Source: Bemisia tabaci
Lineage: Eukaryota > Arthropoda > Insecta > Hemiptera > Aleyrodidae
NCBI RefSeq assembly: GCF_918797505.1
Contig: NC_092796.1
Coordinates: 31,444,098-31,508,097 of the forward strand
Length of the DNA stretch: 64,000 nucleotides
Reading direction: 5' to 3'
The position numbers and the translations under genes were made by a program. A model generated the notes under the pieces. It worked only from the letters and a program-made list of their open reading frames with translations. It searched no databases and was not told where the DNA came from. This document shows positions 21,426 to 31,045 of this stretch, in pieces. Position 1 is the stretch's first letter. The number at the start of each line of letters is the position of its first letter.

Positions 21426-21597
21426 ACCATGCCGATTCTTGGAGGGGCCAGGTGCTCCGACAAGAATGGATTATTTAGCATAGGTTTAAATGGAGGAAAT
21501 CCAGTGTTGCCAAATTGCTGGATCCGCCTCTGATTTTACCGTGCCTGTCAAATAGAGCAGGAACAACTCGATTTTCAAAATCCAGGTTCCTTCAGAA

Positions 21598-21712
21598 TGG
21601 AGCTCTTGCGTATGTCAGGAATTTACGATTTAAGTACTGATTCTCATGTAAAATTTCGCAAGAAACACGGTGGTGTCACTGATTTTCTCTGAAATCAACT
21701 CCGAAGCTGACA
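21598..21712. mobile_element. FB foldback arm fragment
   Basis: AATGGAGCTCTTGCGTATGT, TACTGATTCTCATGTAAAAT, TCGCAAGAAACACGGTGGTG and TTTTCTCTGAAATCAACTCC match the left arm of the complete FB element at 60559. Only one arm is present. Confidence 0.65.
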
Positions 21713-23112
21713 ATATAACTAGCTAATTTAGCTGAAAAAGCAATATTCGTCTTATGGATAAAAAAACTTGTATTATCAGGTAGTAGCTAGAGAGCAAAAA
21801 TTGACGTCATTCCAGGCAAAACAGCATTAAGTTCACTTTATTCCGTCAAAAAGCTGTACCTCCCTACAGCAATTTTCCAATAAAAAAAAAAAAACGGGAC
21901 CCTCTTCTGCGGATTTTTAACGTTAAAATTTCTCTCTCCTAATTTCTTATCTTTTAAACAACGCTGCTGCGCCAACTATTTCTCCTGTTTCAAGTCTTTA
22001 ATTGGGACAATGCGATGTCGATCGAGTTGGGACTTCTGCGAAAAAGAACTGCGCCGAGCTTTTTCTACAGAAGAAAAAGGACGGAATCAAACTTCCAAGA
22101 ATCGTCTCTCGTTACACAGAACGGGATATGTACGTTTTAGAGACTTCGGATGGAAACACAAGTTTGAAAAACATTAATTAAACGTCTCTGTTTCTTGGGT
22201 TCGGCGTATTTATGAGATAGAATTTTGAAATTTGTTCAAGAGAATCTAATTTTGTGAACAGTGGTGAGAGGAGACAAACAAAAAATGCAGGGTTCTTGGA
22301 GCAGAGATTGACCTAGCGGAACTCCGTATTTTGTTAATAACAACCGACTAACGAAATTCAAGGAGCGAAGAGGTTAAAATCGAAAAGTTTCAAGAGCCAG
22401 AGAGTTAAGTCTGGATTATGTCGAAATCTCACTGTTTTTAAAAGAATGCAAGGAAAAGGGTCTTATTATGAACTGATTCTAGGTAACTATTAAACAACGT
22501 CAAACGTATACGTTACTTTCTGCGAATATACAAAGACATGCAGTACTCTCTGAAATGATGTATACACGGATTCAAAACGTTGACATTCACTTCCGTGAAA
22601 TTTTGTGATACCTCATTAATTCGTATTTTCTCAGACGAAAGAAACGTAAAACCATGCCGAGAATGCAAAATTGACAAAAATAATTCAAAATTTTGTAAAA
22701 ATATGTCAGTGCGTTTTCTGGCTAAAATGTTACTGATTTTTGTCAGTAATTAGAAGAGGAGTCGCCTCAACATTCTCAACAGTTTCATGGTGAAAATACA
22801 ATATTGACGAAGGGAAATTTAGCGGCGTTGAAATGATTCACGAATTCGTTCAGGGAACGACGAATTGTTTGAATGTGTGTGTTTGGAATGTGTTTTAAGC
22901 TTCTTCGGCAAATTCATGCATATATTTAAAAACTATTTTGAGTTTATTGAGGTCAAATTAATCTCGGTCGCGAGCCTTTCGGTTTTTAACAATGCATTTC
23001 TGTATGAATATCATGCAGGGAGTTAGCTCAATGACTCAATCCCCAGGAGGACCAGTGTTTGAGTTTCGATTAGAGTAAATTATAATTTGATACGGAGAAA
23101 TTCCCGATTTTT
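21713..23112. other. No gene recognised
   Basis: AT-rich sequence with no long open frame, no splice-flanked coding segment and no repeat partner that I could see. Confidence 0.4.
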
Positions 23113-23640
23113 AGCATACATTTTCCGAAAAATCTACCGATTTTCTTGAGTAATTCGAAAGCCACGGTTTCTAAAACAGCTTTTTTTGAGTTTGGGAGGT
23201 AGTTTCAAGATTTTTTAACAGCACCATCGTTACTTTCATGAAATTTGTCATTGGAATCGGCTATCAATTCGCAAATTCCTGCAACTTGCAATTAGCCTAT
23301 TTCATAAATTCCGGAATCATAGAACGGAGAATTTCACTTTCCATCTCAGTTTATACACGAGTGCATGGCTCTTTTGAAAAATCTACCAATTTTCTTGGAT
23401 GGTTCGAAAGTCATAATTTTGAATGGGTCGGTTTCTAAAACAGCTCTATTTGAGTTTGGGAGGTAGTTTCAAGATTTTTTAACAGCGCCATCGTTATTTT
23501 CATGAAATTTGTCATTGGAATCGGCTATCACTTCGCAAATCCTCGCAACTTGCAACAGGCCTATTTCATTTTTTCCGGAATCATAGGACGGAGAATTTCA
23601 CTTTCCATCTCAGTTTGTACACGAGTGCACGGCTCTTTTG
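23113..23640. repeat. Two-copy tandem repeat (about 262 bp unit), distantly FB-like
   Basis: GAAAAATCTACC, then TTTTCTTG and GAGTTTGGGAGGTAGTTTCA, occurs at 23113 and again at about 23374. Each unit contains a CACCATCGTTA or GCCATCGTTATTTTCATG block and ends with TGCA(T/C)GGCTCTTTTGAAAA. The order of blocks (GAGTTTGGGAGG, CACCATCGT, GCAAATTCCTGCAAC) parallels the right arm of FB, suggesting an old relative. Confidence 0.7.
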
Positions 23641-24086
23641 AAAAAAAAGGCAGCGCAGCATTAATGCGAAAATAGAATGAAAGGAGGCCGACTGGAAAAA
23701 TTACAAGTGCCCATCAAGAAGTTTCGCAGTGCAAAAGAAAACAGGGAGCGGCGTTGAATGTGCTCTGGAGCAGGTCAAGAGGTCGCGCGACTTAGCAGCT
23801 TAAACGATTTTTTTCAACAAGTTGCAGCTCAAAGCATCGCACATGGGTTTGAAGCCCGTGCCTCGCTCCGCTACGAGAGGTGAATTGTCATCACTTCGTT
23901 TACCCGGGCTTCATTCTCGACGAGAGATTTTTTTTTCAACCGATGGTACTCGACCGGGGCAAGCAAAATAACCCGCCCCTCCCACCGTCTCTCTTCCCTT
24001 TAGGATTCGAAAAAAATCAACGAGACTAATTCCAACCGTTCACAGGAAAAGGAGCTTCAGTCCATGGTGGAAACATTTTCGGTGGA
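23641..24086. other. No gene recognised
   Basis: Mixed-composition sequence without notable open frames or repeat partners. Confidence 0.35.
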
Positions 24087-24317
24087 CACTGGAAAAAAGA
24101 AACACATTGGATCTAGAGTCCAGACTCTTGAAAACATTGACAAGGAAAAATACTCTTGAATCAATCGGATTTTTGCTTGAATCAAAACGAAATCCGCTTA
24201 AATTAAGAAACTTGGTTCTTGATTTAAGCTAGATTCTGATTGAATCAAGAGTACTTTTTCTTGTCGATGTTTTTCAGAGTCTGGACTGTAGATCCAATTT
24301 GTTTTTTTTTTTCCCAG
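24087..24317. mobile_element. Family B MITE, tandem copy 1
   Basis: It starts CACTGGAAAAAAGAAACACA and ends GTTTTTTTTTTTCCCAG. The inner arms are as in other B copies. Together with 30-120 bp of right flank it forms the first unit of a 347-bp tandem duplication. Confidence 0.8.
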
Positions 24318-24433
24318 TATGATTTTTTGTCATATTGGTATAAAAAGCCGAATAGGATGACAAGTTTTCTTGTTTTCAAAAATCCATAAATCATAGGAAC
24401 TTTGAACACGAAAAAAGTGGTAAAATAGTGGTA

Positions 24434-24663
24434 CACTGGAAGAAAAAAACACATTGGATCTAGAGTCCAGACCCTTGAAAACATTGACAAGGAAAAATAC
24501 TCTTGATTCAATCGGATTTTTGCTTGAATCAAATCGAAATCCGCTTAAATTAAGAGGCTTGGTTCTTGATTTAAGCTAGATTCTGATTGAATCAAGAGTA
24601 CTTTTTCTTGTCGATGTTTTTAAGAGTCTGAACTCTAGATCCAATGTGTTTTTTTTCCAAATG
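24434..24663. mobile_element. Family B MITE, tandem copy 2
   Basis: It starts CACTGGAAGAAAAAAACACA, preceded by TA. The right end is degraded (TTTTTTTTCCAAATGTG). It is followed by nearly the same flank as copy 1 (TTTTGTCATATTGGTATAAA ... GAACACGAAAAAA), so element and flank were duplicated together. Confidence 0.8.
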
Positions 24664-24762
24664 TGATTTTTTTGTCATATTGGTATAAAAAGTCGAACAG
24701 GATGACAAGTTTTCTTGTTTTCCAAAATTTCTTAAATCACGGGATCTTTGAACACGAAAAAA

Positions 24763-25150
24763 GGGGTACAATAGTGGTAAGTCCACACTATTTTGCAAGG
24801 AGAACAAGGCTAAAATGTTAAAAAATTCCAATTAGAGTCGAACAATTCAATTTGTAATGAGTACCAGTGCAAGATTGAGGGTGGATGGGGTGTTCAGCTC
24901 AGGCAACTTGCATTAGAATATTGAGTTGAGGTCACGTCGAGAGATCTATAAACGTTACTCCAACTTAATATAATTTGGCTCTCACCTTAATATTCCAAAG
25001 CAAGCTGTCTGAGCTTAACTCTTCCCCCCTTGGTCTTGTACTAATACTCACGGGTGCTTAAAATGTTTGACACTTATTGAAACTTTTGAACTTTTGGCCT
25101 TGTTATTCTCGCAAAATAGTGTGGACCCATCACTACTTGACCACCTTGTT
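24763..25150. mobile_element. Family S element
   Basis: TACAATAGTGGTAAGTCCAC, then ACTATTTTGCAAGGAGAACA, at the left faces TTGTTATTCTCGCAAAATAG, then GTGTGGACCCATCACTACTT and GACCACCTTGTT, at the right. The inverted repeat is about 55 bp around 270 bp of non-coding sequence. Confidence 0.7.
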
Positions 25151-25543
25151 GCGTATACAGTTCGGGCTACGTTTTTAGAGCTTTTTCTCGTGTGAACATA
25201 TAATTCCCTGACTTTTCCAGTTCTTTCTTCAATCGATGAAAACTCATTGAAAGAAATTCCTAAGTCTCCCGAAAAATACTTGGGTATATTTTACCACGGC
25301 ATCCCATGGTATACGTAAAATATTACGACTGAAGAAATTGCTTATCAGCTAAAAACTATGTACATGCACTGCTGCAAAGTTTTCACAGTACGCATTCTCC
25401 GTATTGTGGATTTTAAAATTTGCAAGAGGCTCTGCAAAATCTCACGTTGCATTTTTCCTTGTCACGGCGTAGTATGGCCAATGACCAGTTGCATTTATAA
25501 CACGCATGAACACTGTTTTTTGTAACTTTCAAAGACACTGCGT
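25151..25543. other. No gene recognised
   Basis: AT-rich DNA between element S and the 3' end of the RTE retrotransposon. No left arm of the FB element is visible here. Confidence 0.4.
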
Positions 25544-28500
25544 ATATATATATAGAGTCGCTTTATAACGCACTCTGGCGTTCTACGACACCCAAACGCC
25601 ACATATGCCTGTCTTCCCAGAGGTTATCGGGCAACTGACACCGCAACATCTCTTCGTCAACGCCCTGCCGCCAACCCTTTACGGGACGTCCCCGTCGCCT
25701 CTTCCCAGGTGGTACCCAATCCAAAACTTGTTTGGGCAACCTCTCCTCCGACATTCTTTGCACATGTCCATACCAGCATAACTGCCTGGACATGACGTCG
25801 TGCACGATATCTTTCTCAACCTTCATCACCTGGCGAATTCTCTCATTACGGACACGGTCCCGTCTCGAAATGCCGGCAGATCGCCGCCAAAAATCCATTT
25901 CAGTTGCCCTCAACATTTCTTGCGTTCTTTTCGTCAAAGGCCACACTTCACTACCATAGAGCAAGATACTTTTAACGATGGCATCATATATCCGGTGCTT
26001 GTTTGCCTTTGAGATGCTTTGATCCCAGAGCACCCCGTTCAGCATCGCGATGGCTCTCCTGCCCTGGATGATCCTGTCCTTAATTGCTCTATCCATCCTT
26101 CCATCCTGATCGAGCCAAACACCGAGATACTTATACTCGTCACACTCTTCGATGCGCCGTCCATCCTCAAGCTCTATGCTTTGCCGTTGATGCGCTGCTC
26201 CCACGACCAGCTTCTCTGTCTTGGACACACTAACATCCATGCCCCATTTCCGATATTCTTCGACCAACTTCCGCGTCATGTAATCTGCATCTTCCTCATC
26301 TTGAGCTACAACGATCTGGTCATCGGCAAAGCATAGAGTATAAAGGGTCTGCCCATCAACGAGTGGAACGCCCATTCCCGCAACCTTATTTTTCCATTCC
26401 TTTAAAACGTGCTCTAGGTATACCTTAAATAGTGTTGGTGACAAGCAGCAGCCTTGTTTTAGCCCTTTTGTGACGAAAAAACCTCCGGACAACTCTCCAC
26501 GACATTTAATTCTTGCTATCGTCCCGTTATAAAATGATTTAATTGCCCCCACAAGTCCTTTGCTAAAACCCCTTTTTTCCAAGGCTTCCCAAAGCTTCAC
26601 TAACGGCACGCTGTCATAAGCTTTCTGAAGATCCACAAACACCAAGTGCAGCTCCTGGCTGACCGCCCTTTTCTTCTCGATGACCTGGGTAATGGTGAAC
26701 AGATGGTCGACGGTAGACCTACCGGCTCTAAAACCAGCCTGTTCTTCGGCTTCCTGGCCGCTCCAAAACTCTTCGACCTTTGCCTTGAGAATTTTACCAT
26801 AGACCTTGCTCAAGGTTCCTGTGACCGATATACCTCTGTAATTATCGCAATCTTGTTTACTACCTTTCTTATGACTGGGAGTAATCCAAGATTCCTTCCA
26901 ATCCTTTGGTATTTCGGAACCATGCAAACAGTCTTGCATGAGTTTCCTCAGATGTTCAAATAGTTTACCGGTGCCACATTTTATCAACTCCGCCGGTATA
27001 CCCCCAGGTCCAGGAGCTCTGCGAGTTTTCAGCTCCCTCACAGCCTTCACTACATCTTGGAGCTGGATCTCCACGTTGGAATCTTCTTTAGTGCTTATGA
27101 CTCCGCCTTGAAACTCGGGTCGCCTCTCCGTTAATAAATCTTTAAAATAGTCCTCCATCTTGTCAATTGGTATCGGAGATATGATGTCGCGCATTTTATT
27201 TCGTCGCAACCCTTTGATCACTTTCCAGCCTTCCGTACTTTTCCGGCCTCCAAGGTAGGTATTTATCTTCATACAGCTTTCTTCCCAAGCCTCATTCTTC
27301 TTCCGAGTGATGACCCGACGGACCCTTGCTTGAGCCTGTTTGTACATGATTTTATCATCCAACTTTTGAGAAGAGAGAAACTGATGATACCTATTCCTTT
27401 TCACATTTATTTCCTCCTCTACCTCCGCATCCCACCAGTACGGTTTTTGATTATCATTTTTTGGATCAGAAACCCCCAGGGCCTCCGCTGCCGCCGAGTG
27501 AACGCAATTCTTGATAAACTCATACCGCTCTTCCGTACTGCCATCGCACGCATCTCCTAACTTTTCATCCAGGCGCTTTGCGTACAGAGCCTTGACACTC
27601 GGGTGCTTTAGGCTATCGATGTTATACTGAACTTGATGTACGCGTTGTCGCTCCGGTTGTTGATTGTCGCCTTGATCGTTCTGCGACACACGAGCGGGAA
27701 AGGCTACATCCGCTCTGAGGAAATAGTGGTCACTACCGCAGGAGAGTCCTCTACATACTCTCACCTGCTGGATCTTAAGGTTTGTTACCTGTTTAACGAG
27801 CACGTAGTCAATGATGGATCTTAAGCCGCGAGTAGGTTGGACCCAAGTATATTTGTGAATATCCTTGTGTTGGTAGAACCCGTTCAACACTTTTAGTTCC
27901 CTCTGCTCGCAAACGTCGATAATGCGGCTTCCGTTGTCGTTCACCGTAACTTCACCGAACGGGCCGACGACTTTACTGTTCACCCGGGATCCCGTTCTAC
28001 CGTTTAGATCTCCCAACACAAGGACTTCCCTCCCAGGTCCTACCTTCACTACCTCCTCGTCTAGTTCTTCAAAAAACTGATCCTTAAGTGCAATGGTAGC
28101 ATCATCATTGACCCCGTATACTCCCAAAACAGTGACTCTGTGACCGTGCAATGTTAGGTTCATCTTAATCATGCGAGCGTTGATGGCCTCCCAGTTCTTA
28201 ATATTTTTTCGAAATTTTTTGCGGATCAGAATTGCGACACCCTGTTGTGCACGCTGATGTTTCGGCACTCCACTGTAGAATAAATCGTAGTCCCCAAGGC
28301 TCTCTGATCCGTGGCCTTTTTTCTTTGTTTCCGTTATTACCGCCACGTCGATCCCGTTGTTCTTTATCTCCGATACCGCTTCCGTCAGTTTCTTGGAAAT
28401 GCCTTGCACATTCCAAGTACCAAAAGCGAGTGTCGTTTTCCGTAATCTAAGTCGAAGAGTCCGTTTGTTTCCATGATTACCGAGGCATATGTTATTGGGT

Positions 28501-28705
28501 TTTTTGACATTGTACATTTTTTCCAAGGATCGGGGAGTCAGCCCGATGCCCCAACCCCCAACCTGGAGGACCAGGGTTTGATTTCGGAGTTTCCTCTCCT
28601 AGACAGGTTGCTTTCACCACAGCTAAGAGCCCTGTCTACCCACCCCCTTTGAGGCAGGGGCTACCAGCTGGGGTCCGCAGGATTGCTAAACCTGTGGGAT
28701 CTGTC
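25544..28705 (-). mobile_element. RTE-type non-LTR retrotransposon, near full length
   Basis: A minus-strand element of about 3.16 kb. It has a 5' leader of roughly 180 bases (28527-28705), one long ORF and a very short 3' end of about 20 bases with a TATATATATA tail (plus-strand 25544-25556). A single endonuclease plus reverse-transcriptase ORF, a minimal 3' UTR and a low-complexity tail fit the RTE clade. The uninterrupted ORF argues for a recent insertion. The 5' end abuts a truncated FB foldback at about 28706. I could not read a target-site duplication. Confidence 0.85.
25563..28526 (-). CDS. Retrotransposon ORF: endonuclease and reverse transcriptase
   Basis: A 987-codon frame from a TTG at 28526. 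The first ATG is at 28517 (codon 4) and is the likelier start. Residues about 33-275 form an apurinic-type endonuclease: TWN at 37-39, catalytic-type Glu66 in ITET, GDLNG at 172-176, DY at 240-241 and SDH at 265-267. Residues about 500-805 form the reverse transcriptase: APGPGGIPAELIK near 504, the first catalytic Asp in FVDLQKAYDS (630-639), QGCCLSPTLF at 691-700, FADD at 733-736 holding the catalytic Asp pair, and YLGVWL at 800. The tail (about 845-960) has the LCWYGHVQRM and RRRGRPVKGW motifs usual downstream of RT in this group. It encodes target-primed integration and cDNA synthesis. All key residues I can check are present and there is no stop or frameshift, so it may be functional. It is unrelated to any host pathway. 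Confidence 0.93.
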   Translation of the reverse strand: MEKMYNVKKPNNICLGNHGNKRTLRLRLRKTTLAFGTWNVQGISKKLTEAVSEIKNNGIDVAVITETKKKGHGSESLGDYDLFYSGVPKHQRAQQGVAILIRKKFRKNIKNWEAINARMIKMNLTLHGHRVTVLGVYGVNDDATIALKDQFFEELDEEVVKVGPGREVLVLGDLNGRTGSRVNSKVVGPFGEVTVNDNGSRIIDVCEQRELKVLNGFYQHKDIHKYTWVQPTRGLRSIIDYVLVKQVTNLKIQQVRVCRGLSCGSDHYFLRADVAFPARVSQNDQGDNQQPERQRVHQVQYNIDSLKHPSVKALYAKRLDEKLGDACDGSTEERYEFIKNCVHSAAAEALGVSDPKNDNQKPYWWDAEVEEEINVKRNRYHQFLSSQKLDDKIMYKQAQARVRRVITRKKNEAWEESCMKINTYLGGRKSTEGWKVIKGLRRNKMRDIISPIPIDKMEDYFKDLLTERRPEFQGGVISTKEDSNVEIQLQDVVKAVRELKTRRAPGPGGIPAELIKCGTGKLFEHLRKLMQDCLHGSEIPKDWKESWITPSHKKGSKQDCDNYRGISVTGTLSKVYGKILKAKVEEFWSGQEAEEQAGFRAGRSTVDHLFTITQVIEKKRAVSQELHLVFVDLQKAYDSVPLVKLWEALEKRGFSKGLVGAIKSFYNGTIARIKCRGELSGGFFVTKGLKQGCCLSPTLFKVYLEHVLKEWKNKVAGMGVPLVDGQTLYTLCFADDQIVVAQDEEDADYMTRKLVEEYRKWGMDVSVSKTEKLVVGAAHQRQSIELEDGRRIEECDEYKYLGVWLDQDGRMDRAIKDRIIQGRRAIAMLNGVLWDQSISKANKHRIYDAIVKSILLYGSEVWPLTKRTQEMLRATEMDFWRRSAGISRRDRVRNERIRQVMKVEKDIVHDVMSRQLCWYGHVQRMSEERLPKQVLDWVPPGKRRRGRPVKGWRQGVDEEMLRCQLPDNLWEDRHMWRLGVVERQSAL

Positions 28706-29079
28706 CAAAATGGAGGGGATATCCCACACTATCCTGAGAGTCCACCTCTACATCAAGACAAACTCTCCAAGCAAAGATATAGGGAGCAAATACATTAGCA
28801 GTGATGCCGTGTTTTCATTTTTCGAATCCTCAAATAAAGTGGCAGCCCTGTCAATTTATTTTCTCCCTATCTTTGCATGGAGAGTTTGTCTTGATGTAGA
28901 CGTGGACTCTCAGGGTAGCGTGGGATATCCCCTCCATTTTGGCCTCAACTTGAGAGCTTTTTTTGAGCTTAGGAGTTGATTTCAGAGAAAACCAGTGGCA
29001 CCATCGTGTTTCTCACGAACTTTTACAAAAGAATCAACAGTCAAACCGCAAATTCCTCACACATGCAACATCTCCATTT
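28706..29079. mobile_element. FB foldback, left part lost at the RTE junction
   Basis: From CCAAAATGGAGGGGATATCC the sequence follows the complete FB element at 60559-61066: CTCTACATCAAGACAAACTC, a GATAGGGAGCAAATACATT-like block, the centre, then GGAGAGTTTGTCTTGATGTA, CATTTTGGCCTCAACTTGAG and TGCAACATCTCCATTT. The outermost about 150 bases of the left arm are missing and replaced by the RTE element. Confidence 0.85.
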
Positions 29080-29850
29080 CATAATCACCCCGAAGAGGAG
29101 GTTTGGCAAACTTCCCATTCTCATAGGTCGTTTATCCTCACGACGGCATTGTACGGTCAGTGGCCGGTCGCATTTCAGCGCTTTGTGACGCGAGGGGTCG
29201 CTTCATGAATTCGATACCCCACGCGTGGCGGGGGGACCGGAGGGGGGAGGGTCGGGGGCGGACAAAACCGCAGCCGCGGACCCGCGCAAAACGTCGCGCC
29301 CCGACCGCAGAACTAGAGCAGGCACACCTCGGCCTCGCACGGTTATTTTTTGACAGCGTTAGCAGGTTTTAATTATTTATTCCCGTAGCTTGTCTCCGTG
29401 TCTTGCGGCCGCCGCCGCGCCGGGGCCGGGGTCGCGGGGGAAGGGAGACCGAAATCTATGTACACCGGGAATTAATTAAATTTTCAAAAGCGGAACTAAA
29501 AGGTTCGCGAGCTTGGCGCCCGCCGCGAGGGTGGCGTGGGGCGCCGCGCCGTGGGCGGGGTGGAGTGGGAGGCCTGCGGGGGTGCGGGGGGGGGGGGGAG
29601 GATAGTTGCGGATCAATAGCCGACGAACAGGTGGGTCGTGCGCCAAAAATATGTCGACTGCATGTGCCACGTTGAGCGTGAGCGACGGGGTCAGCTCCGC
29701 ACGGTGGGCACGAGTTCCTCGAAGACCTCTGACACACAGTAAAAGAAATAATTGATTTATCGCATTTTACATGTTAGTTCACTGAAATAAATTGAAAAAG
29801 AAAGTCTTGCTTGAAAGGCTATGCTGGCTTTGCTGGTATTTCACTTTGTA
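29080..29850. other. GC-rich segment, no gene recognised
   Basis: The region 29160-29740 is strongly GC-rich, with G runs near 29585. Several overlapping open frames on both strands (64-98 codons) are Arg, Pro and Gly rich, as expected from composition. It could be a CpG-rich regulatory or exon-proximal region, but I find no coding motif or core promoter. Confidence 0.4.
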
Positions 29851-30114
29851 ATTGGACCGCGTTTAACAGAAAGGAATACCAAGCCACATCGGAATCGGAC
29901 TGAGAAAAAGAGGTTTAAAGTTTGGCTCTTGCATAAGACTCAATGTAAAGATAAACTTCAAGTTCAATTTCTACAAAATTTGCTCTAACAAGAACTTTGA
30001 ATTTTTGGCGATAGATAGTAGAGCAGTGGTTGAGTTCAAAACCACTCATAACTCAATTTTTCCCAAAATGTGGGTTGGTTCCTTTCTACTTAACTCAGTC
30101 CAATTGTGTGATTA
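29851..30114. mobile_element. Family M terminal-inverted-repeat element
   Basis: ATTGGACCGCGTTTAACAGA, then AAGGAATACCAAGCCACATC, at the left faces TGGGTTGGTTCCTTTCTACT, then TAACTCAGTCCAAT, at the right. The same ends occur at 48575-49180 and 53214-53464. It is non-coding. Confidence 0.75.
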
Positions 30115-30311
30115 AGTGGTGAGGATGGACTTTACATCCGAAATGTAAATCTACCGCGAAAACTTGTAATAAACAACATAGCGTGTAAAGGCAAGACTTT
30201 CATTTCAATTTAAAAGAAATAGTTCCATCGGAGGGGTCGTATTCATACTTTTTCCTTACACAGCTACTCTTCTTAATGAGGTCCTTCTTGATTTACACTA
30301 TGACTAAGGGA

Positions 30312-31045
30312 GATTTTAAGTACAAAATCACATGGAGAAAGTGCTGAAGGAGCGACTTGTACGGGAGGGTGTGCCATTATTATGAGCCCCTAATAGCTTC
30401 ATGATAATTTACATAGGCTGATGGTCGTATTATAGTTCTTCCTTAACCAGCTCCTTTCTAGTACAAAATAAGGAAGAACAAATTCTATAATTTTGACAAA
30501 CTTTAAGGTAGGTGCAAACCTGCCTTAAAGTTTACAAAACTCGCGGTATACTTTCTCTGTATTTTGTACGGTATGTGGTGTACATCGTAATTCCTTACAA
30601 ATGTCAATTTCCAAAGTTATGCTGCTGAATTTTGCTGGAGGTCGACAAAATTACCCTTTTTATGATGAACTGTTTGATAGCTTCATTAAACTTCCCTTAA
30701 TGGCAATGCAAATCATGGAGCCTCCTAAAGAAAGGAGCTGGTAAAGGAAGGACTATGATTACGACCATCAGCCTATTCATCATGAGGCTATTAGGGCAGT
30801 GGCGTGACGTGCTTTGCGATGTATCGATTGTTATGCATTTAAACCTACGGTAAAGAATCGATTACTAAGGTGTTCGCTGCGAACACCCTGATTATAGATC
30901 CTTTTCCATAGGTTTAAATGCATAACAATCGATATATCGCAAAGCACGCCATGCCACTGTATTAGGGGCTCGTAATAATGGCACACCTTCCTGTGCAAGT
31001 CGCTTCTTCAACGCATTCTCCATGTGATTTTGAAACTTTAAACAC
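30312..31045. mobile_element. Hairpin element O, interrupted by a family C MITE
   Basis: Left arm 30312-30466 and right arm about 30731-31045 are inverted copies: TGTGCCATTATTATGAGCCC faces GGGGCTCGTAATAATGGCAC, and CTGATGGTCGTATTATAGTT faces GACTATGATTACGACCATCA. The loop holds a smaller hairpin near 30505-30540 (CTTTAAGGTAGG facing CCTGCCTTAAAG). The right arm is split by the family C insertion at 30797-30959. Confidence 0.85.
30797..30959. mobile_element. Family C MITE (hAT-like) with perfect 8-bp TSD, inside O
   Basis: CAGTGGCGTGACGTGC ... GCACGCCATGCCACTG, 163 bp, with near-perfect arms (CGATTGTTATGCATTTAAAC facing GTTTAAATGCATAACAATCG) and the centre GTTCGCTGCGAACACC. TATTAGGG flanks both ends (30789-30796 and 30960-30967). 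The opposite arm of O, complemented, reads CATGAAGCTATTAGGGGCTC with a single TATTAGGG, so the pre-insertion site is directly visible. Confidence 0.95.

Larger units (their letters stand above)
20831..21528. mobile_element. Family D foldback, interrupted twice
   Basis: GGCGGATTCAGAACATTGGC, then TTCTCCATTTAAACCTA, is the left arm. TAGGTTTAAATGGAGGAAAT, then GCCAAATTGCTGGATCCGCC, is the right arm. Inside lie a complete family B MITE (20879-21111) and E-type repeat sequence (about 21140-21425). Without them D would be about 150 bp, like the copy at 32476-32628. Confidence 0.8.

Noticed and set aside
29160..29740. Arg- and Pro-rich frames in GC-rich DNA
   Set aside because: Composition-driven, with overlapping frames on both strands and no motif.
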